From NCBI RefSeq assembly GCF_002201535.1, contig NZ_NIWW01000009.1, positions 1-64,000 of the forward strand: a stretch of 64,000 nucleotides of DNA, written 5' to 3'. Source of the DNA: Lacimicrobium sp. SS2-24. Its GTDB lineage: Bacteria; Pseudomonadota; Gammaproteobacteria; Enterobacterales; Alteromonadaceae. This document shows, in pieces, positions 55,516 to 64,000 of this stretch (position 1 is its first letter; each line of letters starts with the position of its first letter). The position numbers were made by a program, and so were the translations under genes. The notes beneath the pieces are model-generated. The model was not told the DNA's origin. It saw nothing but the letters and a program-made list of their open reading frames with translations, and ran no database searches.

Positions 55516-57556
55516 ACTCAATCCCTCCGCCTACAACCATGCCCATCTTCTGCTCACCCTGGTGCTGTGTGCGAGCAGCTTTACCCTGTTCACGCCCCTG
55601 CAAACCTGGATCCTGATCCTGGTGGGCTGTGCCGGTATCATTCGTATCAGCTTGTTCCTCAACTGGCAGAAACATCAGATTTCCGTTCGCACTATCAATT
55701 TACTTGCCATACTCAGCGCCATTGTCCTGGCCACTTTTGGCTGGCAGCTTGGACTCTTGCTTGGCATGTTAAACCTGCTGGCACTGGCCTGCAGTCTCAA
55801 GCTGATGTTATTAGCCAACCGCCGGGACTATTTTCAACTGATAGGTATTCAGTTTTTTCTTATCGGAACAGGGCTGGTATTTAACCAAAGCATTCTTTTC
55901 AGTTTGCTTTACGGCATGCTGACCCTCATGTTGCTACTCAGTCTGGCGTTTCATATCAGCCCTTCAACGTCGTGGCGTGCCCAGACCATGCGCATCGCAA
56001 AGATGAGTCTGCAAGCCCTACCCCTTTGCCTGATGCTCTTCCTGATTATTCCCAAATTAGGCCCCATGTGGCAGATGCCCGTTGGTAAGGGCAGTGAAAC
56101 GGGTTTAAGTGATAAAGTGACCCCGGGCGATCTGGCCCAATTGGCCCGCTCCTCAGAACTGGCGTTTCGGGTCAGTTTCGAGCAACAGGTCCCGGCCATG
56201 AACCAGCGCTACTGGCGTGCATTGGTGCTGGAAGAGTTTGACGGTAAAACCTGGCAGACCGCTCCCTACCGAGACACCTTACGCAGACGTTACCAACGCA
56301 CCAACAATCGCTTTAATCCGGCGGTATCAGGTCCCCGTATTGATTATCAGGTATTGAGTGAGCCGAGCCAGAAACCCTGGTTATTCGGGCTCGACGTGGC
56401 CATTAGCCATGATAGTAAAATATGGCAGGGCCGCGAATATCAATTGCTCAGTCGATTTCCCCTGCAATCCGGTATTGCTTATAAGGTCAGCTCCTATACG
56501 CAAAGTCCCTTGCTACCAGATATCGAGGTGCTCGACAGACGACTGAATCTGCAACTTCCCGAAAGCGGCAATCCCAGAACCCGTCAATGGGTAAAAGCAT
56601 TACGCGAACAACATAAAACCGAGGGTGAGCTGATTAAAGCCGTCTCTGAGTACTTTATCCAGCAGGATTTTCGTTACACCCTTAACCCTAATCCGATGCC
56701 TGTAGATCCCGTCGACCAGTTCTTATTTGAAGAGCAGGCAGGCTTCTGCGCCCATTACGCAGGGGCTATGACCTATGCACTGCGCCTCGCAGGCATCCCT
56801 GCGCGCATGGTAACGGGGTACCTCGGCGGCGAGATGCGCGGCGACGCCTATATGAGCATCTACCAATATGATGCACATGCCTGGGTAGAATGGCTGTCTG
56901 AAGACGGCTGGAAAAGGCTTGATCCGACAGCACTCGTTTCGCCGCTGAGGCTGGATTTCGGTTTGCAGCAAGCGGTCGCTTACGAAGACAGCTTTTTAGC
57001 CGATTCACCTCTAAGACGATTACAACAATTTGCCTGGGTTAATGAATTCAGAATGCTGTTGGACGATATGGACTATTTGTGGAGCAAGTGGATATTAGGC
57101 TTTAACCGAGACAACCAGGAAGATGTGCTAAAAGCCTTGCTCGGGGAGTTAAGTACACTGAGACTCACCATTGCAGGCCTGGCATTGGTCGCCATTACCG
57201 CCATATTACTCGCCCTCTATCACTATAAGCACTGGCTGGTACTGGCGAAAAAGACGCCCGCTTACTACTATGCCAGGAGTCTGAAACTACTTGATGACAA
57301 CGGCATCACGCGTCCCCACTGGATGGGTCCGGAGGATTTCAGCAAACAGGTGCAACAGAGCATGTCTACAGACATCTCGCATATCTTCGAGCACATCACC
57401 GGCTGCTATCTGCAAAGCTGCTACGCCCGGGGTGGCAACACAAAAACACAAGGGCTCAACCAGCGCATGCGCACATTGTTGAATCAATTAAAGCAGGGGC
57501 TTAAAAAGAAAAAATCCTCTGTGCGGGACGCCCAGAGGATAGATAACATCAGTTAA
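55508..57556 (+). CDS. TgpA-type transglutaminase-like membrane protein
   Basis: A 682-residue protein: about six membrane helices in the first 185 residues (DUF3488), then a periplasmic transglutaminase-core domain with Cys (AGFCAHYAGAMTYALR, near residue 413), His (YDAHAWVEW) and Asp (KRLDPTALVSP), one more helix (LALVAITAILLALY) and a short cytoplasmic DUF4129 tail. In Pseudomonas aeruginosa, TgpA is essential. The terminator of the convergent tol cluster is coded inside its last codons. Confidence 0.93.
   Translation: MNRLNPSAYNHAHLLLTLVLCASSFTLFTPLQTWILILVGCAGIIRISLFLNWQKHQISVRTINLLAILSAIVLATFGWQLGLLLGMLNLLALACSLKLMLLANRRDYFQLIGIQFFLIGTGLVFNQSILFSLLYGMLTLMLLLSLAFHISPSTSWRAQTMRIAKMSLQALPLCLMLFLIIPKLGPMWQMPVGKGSETGLSDKVTPGDLAQLARSSELAFRVSFEQQVPAMNQRYWRALVLEEFDGKTWQTAPYRDTLRRRYQRTNNRFNPAVSGPRIDYQVLSEPSQKPWLFGLDVAISHDSKIWQGREYQLLSRFPLQSGIAYKVSSYTQSPLLPDIEVLDRRLNLQLPESGNPRTRQWVKALREQHKTEGELIKAVSEYFIQQDFRYTLNPNPMPVDPVDQFLFEEQAGFCAHYAGAMTYALRLAGIPARMVTGYLGGEMRGDAYMSIYQYDAHAWVEWLSEDGWKRLDPTALVSPLRLDFGLQQAVAYEDSFLADSPLRRLQQFAWVNEFRMLLDDMDYLWSKWILGFNRDNQEDVLKALLGELSTLRLTIAGLALVAITAILLALYHYKHWLVLAKKTPAYYYARSLKLLDDNGITRPHWMGPEDFSKQVQQSMSTDISHIFEHITGCYLQSCYARGGNTKTQGLNQRMRTLLNQLKQGLKKKKSSVRDAQRIDNIS
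57514..57540 (-). terminator. Terminator of the tol-pal cluster, inside the 3' end of the transglutaminase gene
   Basis: Minus-strand stem ATCCTCTG / CAGAGGAT (8 bp), followed by TTTTTTCTTTTT. It overlaps the last 15 codons of the convergent gene, whose encoded lysines come from the A-rich tail. Confidence 0.75.
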
Positions 57557-57559
57557 GAC

Positions 57560-58321
57560 TCAGCCGTTATTTTTTACAGCCCTCAGCCTGGGTTCTGCAA
57601 GTTTTCGCGCGGAGGATTCAGGGTAGTCCCGAATCACCTGCTCAAAAAGCTGTTGTGCCTTAGCCAGGTTAGCCTGATTCTGTGCAATCATACCCAGTTT
57701 CAGCAGCGAGTCTGCCCGCTTATTAGAATCGGGGAATTGATTGACCACTTGCTCAAAATGCGTACTGGAATCAGTCCATTGCTGTTTATTAAAGTGCAAT
57801 TGGCCTAACCAGTAATGAGCATTCGCTGCGTATCCTGACGTCGGATACTGCTGCAAAAAGGCTTCAAATTCAGGGATGGCCTGATCATAACGCTTTTCAC
57901 GTAATATCAGGTTAACCGCCCGATCATAAGCATCATCTTCCCCCAGCGAGCTCAACGCCGGTGCAGACGATGCGTTAGCATTCCCTGCGGGAGGCAACGT
58001 CGGGGTCGGCTGATTGCTGATGGCTTGCATGCGATTATCAATCTCAACATACAATTCACGCTGGCGCTGCAGGATCTGCTCCAGCTTATAGCTGTGCTCC
58101 TCAACAGAGCCTCTGAGCTCATTGACTTCCTGCTGCATAATATCCAGTTGACGCTGGATATTATGCTGCGCACCGGAGCGGGCCTCTACCATGCGTTCCA
58201 GCGTGGCGATACGACTCTCAAGACTACCGGCGCTAAGATCGGAGACCGGAGCCTGAGCCAACACCACAGGGGCGGCAACAGCCATGACTCCGGTTACAAC
58301 GAGACCACGAAAGCTCATCAT
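57560..58321 (-). CDS. cpoB: Cell division coordinator CpoB (YbgF)
   Basis: A 253-residue periplasmic protein. Signal peptide (VVTGVMAVAAPVVLA), a coiled coil at about residues 30-95 (RIATLERMVEARSGAQHNIQ), and TPR repeats from about 130 (YDRAVNLILREKRYDQAIPEFEAFL). It binds TolA and coordinates peptidoglycan synthesis with outer-membrane constriction. Last gene of the tol cluster. Confidence 0.95.
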   Translation of the reverse strand: MMSFRGLVVTGVMAVAAPVVLAQAPVSDLSAGSLESRIATLERMVEARSGAQHNIQRQLDIMQQEVNELRGSVEEHSYKLEQILQRQRELYVEIDNRMQAISNQPTPTLPPAGNANASSAPALSSLGEDDAYDRAVNLILREKRYDQAIPEFEAFLQQYPTSGYAANAHYWLGQLHFNKQQWTDSSTHFEQVVNQFPDSNKRADSLLKLGMIAQNQANLAKAQQLFEQVIRDYPESSARKLAEPRLRAVKNNG

Positions 58322-58327
58322 TATCTC

Positions 58328-58876
58328 TTATCGGTAAACCAACACACCACGGCGGTTTTTAGCAAACGCCGCTTCGGTATTGCTGGTATCCAGAGGCTTC
58401 TCTTCACCGTAAGAAACAACAGAAATCTGGGATGTACTCACCCCGGCGTTCTGCAAGTAGGTGGCAACAGACTTGGCACGGCGCTCACCCAGTGCAATGT
58501 TGTATTCAGGGGTACCACGCTGGTCACAATGGCCTTCGATGGTGACGGTTTCACCCGGATTTTTCACCAGAAATGCGGCATGCTTGTCCAGAATTGAGTA
58601 GAACTCAGGACGAATGGTGGATACATCAAAATCAAAGTAAACCATCTGTTCGTTCTGCAACGCTTCAAGTTCTTCACGCTTGATTTCAGCAGGTGATTTC
58701 ATTTTCTCGGCACTACCAGTCTGCACGGCTGAACCTTGTTGTTCAGTAGCAGCTTCAGAGCCTTGTTGATTGGTGCTGGCGGCCTGTTCATCTACCTGAC
58801 TGCTGGAGGAGCAAGCCATCAGCGTAACGACAGGCAGAGCCATGATTACGCCCTTGAATACTTTACTTAATTGCAT
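58328..58876 (-). CDS. pal: Peptidoglycan-associated lipoprotein Pal
   Basis: A 182-residue lipoprotein from ATG 58876 (AGGA upstream); the frame opens 12 codons earlier. Lipobox TLMAC, a serine/glutamine-rich linker, then the OmpA-like peptidoglycan-binding domain YFDFDVSTIRPEFY ... GHCDQRGTPEYNIALGERRA. It links outer membrane and cell wall. Confidence 0.97.
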   Translation of the reverse strand: MQLSKVFKGVIMALPVVTLMACSSSSQVDEQAASTNQQGSEAATEQQGSAVQTGSAEKMKSPAEIKREELEALQNEQMVYFDFDVSTIRPEFYSILDKHAAFLVKNPGETVTIEGHCDQRGTPEYNIALGERRAKSVATYLQNAGVSTSQISVVSYGEEKPLDTSNTEAAFAKNRRGVLVYR

Positions 58877-58913
58877 TCTCGTGTTCCTTATTGTTTTCAA
58901 AGGGTTTAACAAA

Positions 58914-60278
58914 TTACATTAAAAACGGCGACCAGCTTGGTGACTTGACCTGTCCGTTAGCCGCAGGCAACCTTGCCTTAAATCGTCCATCCAGCGACAC
59001 CAGCGACAATACCTGCCTGCGCTGATGTAACGTACTATAAATAATCATACTGCCATTGGGAGCGATACTGGGTGACTCATCCAGGTAGGTTTTGGTCAGC
59101 ACTTGCATCACGCCGGTAGACAGATCCTGACGGGCAATGTGGTAGTCGCCATTTGTGCGATTCACCATTACCAGTTCTTTACCATCCGGGGTTACCGTTC
59201 CCCCGAGGTTCATCTCACCATCAAATGTCAGGCGACGAACCTTGCCTGATGCTAAATTTACGCGATATAACTGAGGTTTACCACCCCGTTCTGACGTAAA
59301 GATAATGTTTTGTCCATCCGGAGTCCAACTCGGTTCTGTGTCGATACTGCGACTATTTGTCAGACGACGAAGCTGGCGACTGGCTAAATCCATAATATAC
59401 AGATCCGGTTGGCCATCTTTGGATAACACCATGGCCAGTTGCTTGCCATCAGGAGAGAACTGCGGCGCACTGTTAATCCCGGGGAAGTCGGTCAGACGCG
59501 TGCGACTCATGGTGTAAATATCCTGGATATAGATTTGCGAGCGACGGTTTTCAAAGCTGACATAGGCCAGCTTGGTACCATCCGGCGACCACACAGGAGA
59601 CATCAGCGGCTCTTTGGAACGCAACAGCACGGTTTCGTTGTATCCATCATAATCTGCGACGACTAACTGATAGGGAAACTCTTCAGTGTCTCGATCACGG
59701 ACAATCACATAAGCGATACGGGTTAAAAATGCCCCGCGGGTACCGGTCAGTTTCTCATAGACAATATCGGCGACACGGTGAGCATGCTGTCTGAAGCCAC
59801 CACCGTCAATCATATGCTGGCGCCCCGCCAGCACATGGTCCTTACTGTCAATTAACTTGCCGTCACTGAGCATTTGCGCCTGACCGCCCGTGATTTGCCC
59901 GCGCACCACATCGATCAATTCAAAACTGACCCGGTAGCGATCCATGCTTTCCTGCTCAACCCGGCCAACCAATACCGCCTCTACGCCGGTGGCTGCCCAG
60001 GCAGCATAATCCACATCCCGGTCCTGTGATGGCATTTGCGGCATACGTGCCACATTAATCGGGTTAAATTTACCACTGCGTCTGAGATCTGCGGCAATCA
60101 CGTCTGACAGACGCTCCGGCATACTGCCCTGACCTTCCCACTTGAAAGGCACCACGGCAATCGGGCGGGCCGTGTCAATACCCTCTGTAATCACAATTTC
60201 CAGTGTGGCGTTGACCCTGGCACTGAACATGATCAGTAAAACAAACACTAAACCTGAGAGATGGAATATTCTGGGCAT
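58914..60278 (-). CDS. tolB: Tol-Pal system protein TolB
   Basis: A 454-residue periplasmic protein with a signal peptide, an N-terminal alpha/beta domain, and a beta-propeller from about residue 190 with [12 protein letters not shown]-like repeats ([24 protein letters not shown]). Binds Pal and TolA. It starts after tolA with a one-base gap. Confidence 0.97.
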   Translation of the reverse strand: MPRIFHLSGLVFVLLIMFSARVNATLEIVITEGIDTARPIAVVPFKWEGQGSMPERLSDVIAADLRRSGKFNPINVARMPQMPSQDRDVDYAAWAATGVEAVLVGRVEQESMDRYRVSFELIDVVRGQITGGQAQMLSDGKLIDSKDHVLAGRQHMIDGGGFRQHAHRVADIVYEKLTGTRGAFLTRIAYVIVRDRDTEEFPYQLVVADYDGYNETVLLRSKEPLMSPVWSPDGTKLAYVSFENRRSQIYIQDIYTMSRTRLTDFPGINSAPQFSPDGKQLAMVLSKDGQPDLYIMDLASRQLRRLTNSRSIDTEPSWTPDGQNIIFTSERGGKPQLYRVNLASGKVRRLTFDGEMNLGGTVTPDGKELVMVNRTNGDYHIARQDLSTGVMQVLTKTYLDESPSIAPNGSMIIYSTLHQRRQVLSLVSLDGRFKARLPAANGQVKSPSWSPFLM

Positions 60279-60279
60279 A

Positions 60280-61137
60280 TCAGTCTCTTTTCACCGTTAA
60301 ATTAAAATTCAAAAATTGTTGCAACACTTCCGGATCTTTAGGAACAGGCAAGGTGGCCGTTTTATAGACTGCGGTTTCAGCTGATTTACAGGTTCTGGGA
60401 TCCCCTTCAAGAATCCGTACTGTCTTCACAAAACCATTTGAAGCGACACTGATATTTAAGCGACAGGACTTTCCGCGCATTGAATCATCGATGATCCAGT
60501 TACGTTGAATCGCCTGCATAATCAATGCGCGGTATTTGTCTGTTTCAGAGAGAATCTGCCGCTGACGTTGCTGTTGCCTGGCCGCTTGTTCTGCCCGCAG
60601 TTGCTCCTGCATCAGTCGCTCTTGTTCTGCTCTGGCAGCCTCTTCCTGGCGTTTGCGCTCGGCTTCACGGGCTGCCGCTTCCTCTCGTTTACGCCGTTCT
60701 TCTGCTTCCCGAGCCTTGCGTTCGGCTTCTTCTTTCGCTTTTCGTTGTCTTTCCTGCTCCAGCCGTTTAGCGCGCTCCCGCTCTTCCTGTGCTTTTTTCT
60801 TTGCCGCAGCTTCTGCCTGCGCCCGCCGCTGTGCTTCCTGTTGCTGACGCTTTTTCGCCTCTTTAGCCTCTTCTATCGCTTCCCGACGACGCTGTTCTGC
60901 CTCCCGGGCTCTTCGCTCAATTTCAGCCAGACGCTGGCGCTCTGCTTCTTTTTGCTGCTCAATTTTTTCAAATTGCCGTTCAATTACCGCACTGTCCACA
61001 ACCACCGCCTGCACAAGATTCACTTGCGGTTGTGTCACCTCTGGAATGGAACTGAAGTCAATACTCACCACCAACAAGCCACCCATAACAAGGTGCAATA
61101 AACCAGACCATGCCAGTGCAGGTTTCAGACTCTGCAT
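60280..61137 (-). CDS. tolA: Tol-Pal system protein TolA
   Basis: A 285-residue protein: N-terminal membrane anchor ([16 protein letters not shown]), a long charged helix (about 60-195; E/A/R/K/Q-rich) that spans the periplasm, and a C-terminal domain with [19 protein letters not shown] and [18 protein letters not shown]. It couples TolQR energy to the outer membrane. Confidence 0.96.
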   Translation of the reverse strand: MQSLKPALAWSGLLHLVMGGLLVVSIDFSSIPEVTQPQVNLVQAVVVDSAVIERQFEKIEQQKEAERQRLAEIERRAREAEQRRREAIEEAKEAKKRQQQEAQRRAQAEAAAKKKAQEERERAKRLEQERQRKAKEEAERKAREAEERRKREEAAAREAERKRQEEAARAEQERLMQEQLRAEQAARQQQRQRQILSETDKYRALIMQAIQRNWIIDDSMRGKSCRLNISVASNGFVKTVRILEGDPRTCKSAETAVYKTATLPVPKDPEVLQQFLNFNLTVKRD

Positions 61138-61140
61138 GTT

Positions 61141-61560
61141 TTACTCCGGTGAATCCGTCATCAGTCCCACTGAAGGCACACCAGCCCGTTGCAGCAACAC
61201 CATGAGTTGCACCACATTGTCATAGGGAACCCGGCCATCACCTTTAACTACCACCGGTGTATCGGGCTCTTTTTGTAAATGAGCAGCCACCAGAGTCGCC
61301 AGGTCGACCGCCGTCAGCGGCTCGTCCTGACTTTCTCCCACATTTAAGAAGTACTCTCCGTCTGCATTAACCGAGGCGATCAGAGGCGGTTTACTGTCTT
61401 CTGACAAAGCTTCGGCAGAGGCTTTGGGCAGCTCCACTTTAACCCCCTGAGTCACCAGCGGTGCCGTCACCATAAAGATAATCAGCAATACCAGCATCAC
61501 GTCGATATAAGGAACCACATTGATCTCTGACACCGGGCGCCGGCGCTTTCTCTCGTACAT
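61141..61560 (-). CDS. tolR: Tol-Pal system protein TolR
   Basis: A 139-residue ExbD-family protein. One N-terminal helix (VVPYIDVMLVLLIIFMVTAPL) with the proton-path Asp in IDVMLVLL, then a periplasmic domain. Works with TolQ as a proton-driven motor. Confidence 0.97.
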   Translation of the reverse strand: MYERKRRRPVSEINVVPYIDVMLVLLIIFMVTAPLVTQGVKVELPKASAEALSEDSKPPLIASVNADGEYFLNVGESQDEPLTAVDLATLVAAHLQKEPDTPVVVKGDGRVPYDNVVQLMVLLQRAGVPSVGLMTDSPE

Positions 61561-61568
61561 GCTAACTC

Positions 61569-62255
61569 CTAAGCGGCACTGTCTGAGCTGTGGGATTGGC
61601 GATGGAGGATACTTGAGAACTCTTCCATAAAGTTGCCGTAGCTGTTTTCCAGCTTCTCAACCTGATGACTAAAGCGGTTGTAAGCTATGACGGCCGGAAT
61701 CGCTGCAAATAACCCCATTGCCGTTGCGATCAATGCTTCAGCGATGCCTGGAGCCACCATGGCCAGGGTTGCCTGTTGCACTTCACCCAATGCAATAAAG
61801 GCGTTCATGATCCCCCAGACTGTGCCAAACAATCCTATATAAGGGCTAATGGAGCCAGCCGTGGCCAAAAAGGGCAAATTACTTTCCAGGGCATCCACTT
61901 CTCTGGACAAGGACACCCGCATGGCACGGTAAGTGCCATCCATTACGGCCTGAGGCGAGGCCGAACCGCTTTTGCGAAGACGGGCAAATTCTTTAAATCC
62001 GGCGACGAACAAACTGGCCATGCCGGAGACATGCTGGCGGGCGGAAATTTCCTGAAATAATCGGTTGAGGTCGCCACCAGACCAAAACTTGTCTTCAAAC
62101 TTTCTGACTTCCTGCCGTGCCTGATTGAGCGCTTTACTGCGTTGAAAAATAAACGCCCATGATACAACCGATGTTGCCAGCAACAACAACATAACCAGCT
62201 GAACGAGAAAACTGGCCTGCAGAAACAGACCGAAGAAAGACATTTCACCTGACAC
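61569..62255 (-). CDS. tolQ: Tol-Pal system protein TolQ
   Basis: A 228-residue ExbB/MotA-family protein with three helices ([69 protein letters not shown]). Overlaps ybgC by 11 bases, and tolR follows it by 8 bases. Confidence 0.97.
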   Translation of the reverse strand: MSGEMSFFGLFLQASFLVQLVMLLLLATSVVSWAFIFQRSKALNQARQEVRKFEDKFWSGGDLNRLFQEISARQHVSGMASLFVAGFKEFARLRKSGSASPQAVMDGTYRAMRVSLSREVDALESNLPFLATAGSISPYIGLFGTVWGIMNAFIALGEVQQATLAMVAPGIAEALIATAMGLFAAIPAVIAYNRFSHQVEKLENSYGNFMEEFSSILHRQSHSSDSAA

Positions 62256-62643
62256 CTGATAGCTCCCCTAATACGAAATCCGGTATGGGCCTCGCTTTCA
62301 TTGAGCGAAGATCCACACAGGCCACCTTTACCTGAGCAGTAACCAGCAGCCTATTATTATGATTATAAATACGTTGTTCGAAAACCAGACTGGCCCGCCT
62401 CACCAACGCCAATGTTGATTCCACAGCTAACAATTCATTGAATCTTGCGGCAGCCAGGTAGTCGATTTCCAGGTGTTTGACGACAAAACCCGTAGATTGT
62501 TCCAGCAAACTATCCTGCTCTATCCCCAGTGCTCTGAGCCATTCTGTTCTGGCTCGCTCCAGAAATTTGAGATAGTTGGCATAATACACTATCCCGCCCG
62601 CGTCCGTGTCCTCGTAGTACACGCGAATGTTATGCCGATGCAT
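62245..62643 (-). CDS. ybgC: Acyl-CoA thioesterase YbgC
   Basis: A 132-residue hot-dog-fold thioesterase with the active-site motif [25 protein letters not shown]. It heads the tol-pal cluster in most gammaproteobacteria and hydrolyses acyl-CoAs, possibly for envelope lipids. Its promoter should lie in the gene-free stretch upstream. Confidence 0.96.
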   Translation of the reverse strand: MHRHNIRVYYEDTDAGGIVYYANYLKFLERARTEWLRALGIEQDSLLEQSTGFVVKHLEIDYLAAARFNELLAVESTLALVRRASLVFEQRIYNHNNRLLVTAQVKVACVDLRSMKARPIPDFVLGELSGVR

Positions 62644-63047
62644 TCTTTATGTTCCAACTGTTATACCATTAGCCCGATAGCATACCAAGCCACACCGTCG
62701 GCTTATACACTCAGCCTGTCTCAATTGTTCACTTTTAAACCAGGCACAACACAACCGGGGCGGTGTTGAACGTGAATCCCCCAAAGTACAATGAAAAGTG
62801 CCGTAAAATACACATTGGCTGGCTACTGTGGTGAAGTCACCGGACTTGCAATAGTGAAACTGATATTCCGTCAAAAATATTTTGATTGTTTAAATTTTAA
62901 TCTTGCTTATTTCACCTTATAAATCAATGCATTAAATTAAAAACCGGTTAAATTCTAGCTAGCGTGACAGGAAACATCCTGTTTACACATTAGTTTTTCT
63001 AATTACAAAACAGAAAAAATCTCAATTGTGCCGTAACCCGATGTCAG
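62644..63047. other. Gene-free region upstream of ybgC
   Basis: AT-rich, especially 62870-63020. It should hold the ybgC-tol promoter on the minus strand. No ORF with a recognisable product. Confidence 0.4.
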
Positions 63048-63059
63048 TAAAATACGCGG

Positions 63060-63200
63060 CGTATTCTGCACTAGCGCACGATGTTTCATCAATTTAGTCA
63101 GATGCACTTGTCACATCTCCTGTTGACATGTTCCCTGGAAAGTTTTCATTTTCCTTCAACACTTGTTGTTTTGCCCGCCTCATAGGCGGGCTTTTTTTTT
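63060..63200 (+). ncRNA. Candidate small RNA with intrinsic terminator
   Basis: GCCCGCCT / AGGCGGGC (63173-63191) is followed by nine T on the plus strand, a strong intrinsic terminator. Both flanking genes are on the minus strand, so it ends neither. A possible promoter is TTGTGC (63026-63031), 16-bp spacer, TAAAAT (63048-63053), which would give a transcript of about 140 nt with a U-rich 3' end, as in Hfq-binding small RNAs. There is no good ORF inside. Confidence 0.5.
63173..63200 (+). terminator. Orphan plus-strand terminator
   Basis: Perfect 8-bp GC-rich stem and U9 tail. On the minus strand the hairpin is followed by AAAACAACA, so it cannot terminate the YbeL-type gene. Confidence 0.85.
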
Positions 63201-63262
63201 GCCTGTGAATCAGCACATGCTGACACTGGAATGAATCCCAAACGCACGCCCGGGATACTGGG

Positions 63263-63739
63263 TTACAATACTCTGGAAAAACGCCGGTTACCGCATTCCA
63301 GACAAGGCTGAATCACTTCCGCATGGGTTACCTGATGGCGATGATGACAGCGACTGCACTCCAGCTCACCCAATGCCACCGCTTCACCTGCCTGATAAAT
63401 ACCCTGGTGCTGAATATCCCGCCAGGACTCGCTCATTGCCAACTGACTCTTATCAGACAGATCGGCTAGTAACGACCAGAACTTGTCTTTGGTAGCCTGC
63501 CACCAGGGGGAATTGTCGGCATCCCGCTGCCAGTGATGTGCAAAGGTCTGTAAATCGCGGGTCAGTGTGTTTTCCAGCATTTCCATTTCATCTTTACTGA
63601 GATCTTCTGCCGCTTTGAGATAGGCTTTGGCCTGCTCCTCTATCTGCATCAGCGTCAGTACGTCCTGTTGTACTGAGTGTTTGACCCAGTCAGACATGTT
63701 CTCCAGCAATTTCTCGTAGTCAGATTGATGCTTTTGCAA
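63263..63739 (-). CDS. YbeL-type zinc-ribbon protein (DUF1451)
   Basis: A 158-residue protein with a helical N-terminal part and a C-terminal zinc ribbon: CSRCHHRHQV ... CLECGNRRF (two CxxC pairs). The E. coli homologue ybeL is also next to leuS, supporting the match. Function unknown. Confidence 0.88.
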   Translation of the reverse strand: MQKHQSDYEKLLENMSDWVKHSVQQDVLTLMQIEEQAKAYLKAAEDLSKDEMEMLENTLTRDLQTFAHHWQRDADNSPWWQATKDKFWSLLADLSDKSQLAMSESWRDIQHQGIYQAGEAVALGELECSRCHHRHQVTHAEVIQPCLECGNRRFSRVL

Positions 63740-63910
63740 CGGACTCTCCTGTTTGTTGGTGATTTATAGAGTATAGGGGCAGATGATCCAATACCAATGA
63801 ATTCCCCCTTCGCTATTGTTCAGCACGTCTGCACTGGGGTATTCTATTGGGTCTTGTGTCAGCCATCCGGCTTGGCAAAAATCATCTCAACAGCCCGGAA
63901 TTCGAAATTG

Positions 63911-64000
63911 ATGGAAAGACAGTATAATCCTCAGCAGATAGAAAAGAAGGTTCAACAACACTGGCAGGACAGTGGTCTGTTCACAGCCAAAGTGGATGAA
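63911..64000 (+). CDS. leuS: Leucyl-tRNA synthetase, 5' part only
   Basis: The window ends 30 codons into the gene: MERQYNPQQIEKKVQQHWQD then SGLFTAKVDE, the LeuS N-terminus (compare the E. coli pattern QYRPEEIESKVQLHW). It is divergent from the YbeL-type gene, as in relatives. The remaining coding region lies outside the window. Confidence 0.9.
   Translation, partial: MERQYNPQQIEKKVQQHWQDSGLFTAKVDE

Noticed and set aside
63124-63152. TTGACA promoter just before the orphan terminator
   Set aside because: Perfect -35 but the -10 at 17 bp is poor (TCATTT), and the transcript would be only about 35 nt.

Overview
The window looks like chromosome from a marine-type gammaproteobacterium, most likely order Alteromonadales. 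The evidence is moderate GC, the AcnD form of the methylcitrate cycle under a GntR regulator, the gene order ftsH-folP-glmM-tpiA-secG-tRNA-Leu(GAG) and tRNA-fMet-rimP-nusA-infB-rbfA-truB-rpsO, and a complete ybgC-tolQRAB-pal-cpoB cluster. The species cannot be fixed from sequence alone. No phage, intact insertion sequence or CRISPR array was seen.

Layout. 1-6.1 kb: tandem palindromic repeats, then a minus-strand propionate operon (GntR regulator, prpB, prpC, acnD) with two TTGTCGACAA-type operator candidates next to divergent selO. 7.7-11.6 kb: an accessory, rearranged zone. It holds a periplasmic binding-protein gene behind a truncated coupled ORF, a second copy of the selO 3' end, a frameshifted small membrane-protein gene with a 9-base homopolymer, and three integron-type gene cassettes (PEP-CTERM protein, trypsin-like protease, 88-residue membrane protein). 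The ends of each cassette are exact inverted matches, the hallmark of attC recombination; no integrase is present. 11.6-15.7 kb: a GNAT gene and the electron-transfer flavoprotein genes etfBA and ETF:ubiquinone oxidoreductase, divergent around an 18-bp palindrome. 15.7-20.7 kb: a binding-protein-like lipoprotein, a CBS/PAS/GGDEF/EAL protein and a YfcC-type transporter.

21-28.4 kb: the translation/transcription operon metY-rimP-nusA-infB-rbfA-truB-rpsO, with pnp absent from its usual place after rpsO. 28.4-45.7 kb: about 17 kb of mixed genes between tRNA-fMet and tRNA-Leu: an RoxA-type ribosomal oxygenase, glutaredoxin-like protein, MBL hydrolase, YqhA, LiaF-like protein, dihaem peroxidase, serine hydrolase, alpha/beta hydrolase, pirin, pseudo-receiver/TPR protein, SpoVR and a Lon-like protease. 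In E. coli the two tRNAs and their gene blocks lie close together, so this stretch looks like insertion or rearrangement. 45.7-52.6 kb: secG, tpiA, glmM, folP, ftsH, rlmE and divergent yhbY. 53-57.6 kb: an H-NS-like protein and a MoxR/DUF58/TgpA module. 57.6-62.6 kb: the Tol-Pal cluster, whose terminator lies inside the end of tgpA. 63-64 kb: an orphan plus-strand terminator that may end a small RNA, a YbeL-type zinc-ribbon gene and the first 30 codons of leuS.

Functionally, the prp and etf/ETF-QO genes serve propionyl-CoA and acyl-CoA/branched-chain oxidation. The central blocks are housekeeping. The most unusual material is the cassette cluster and the scars beside it (7.6-11.5 kb), the broken operon synteny, and the small-RNA candidate near 63.1 kb.
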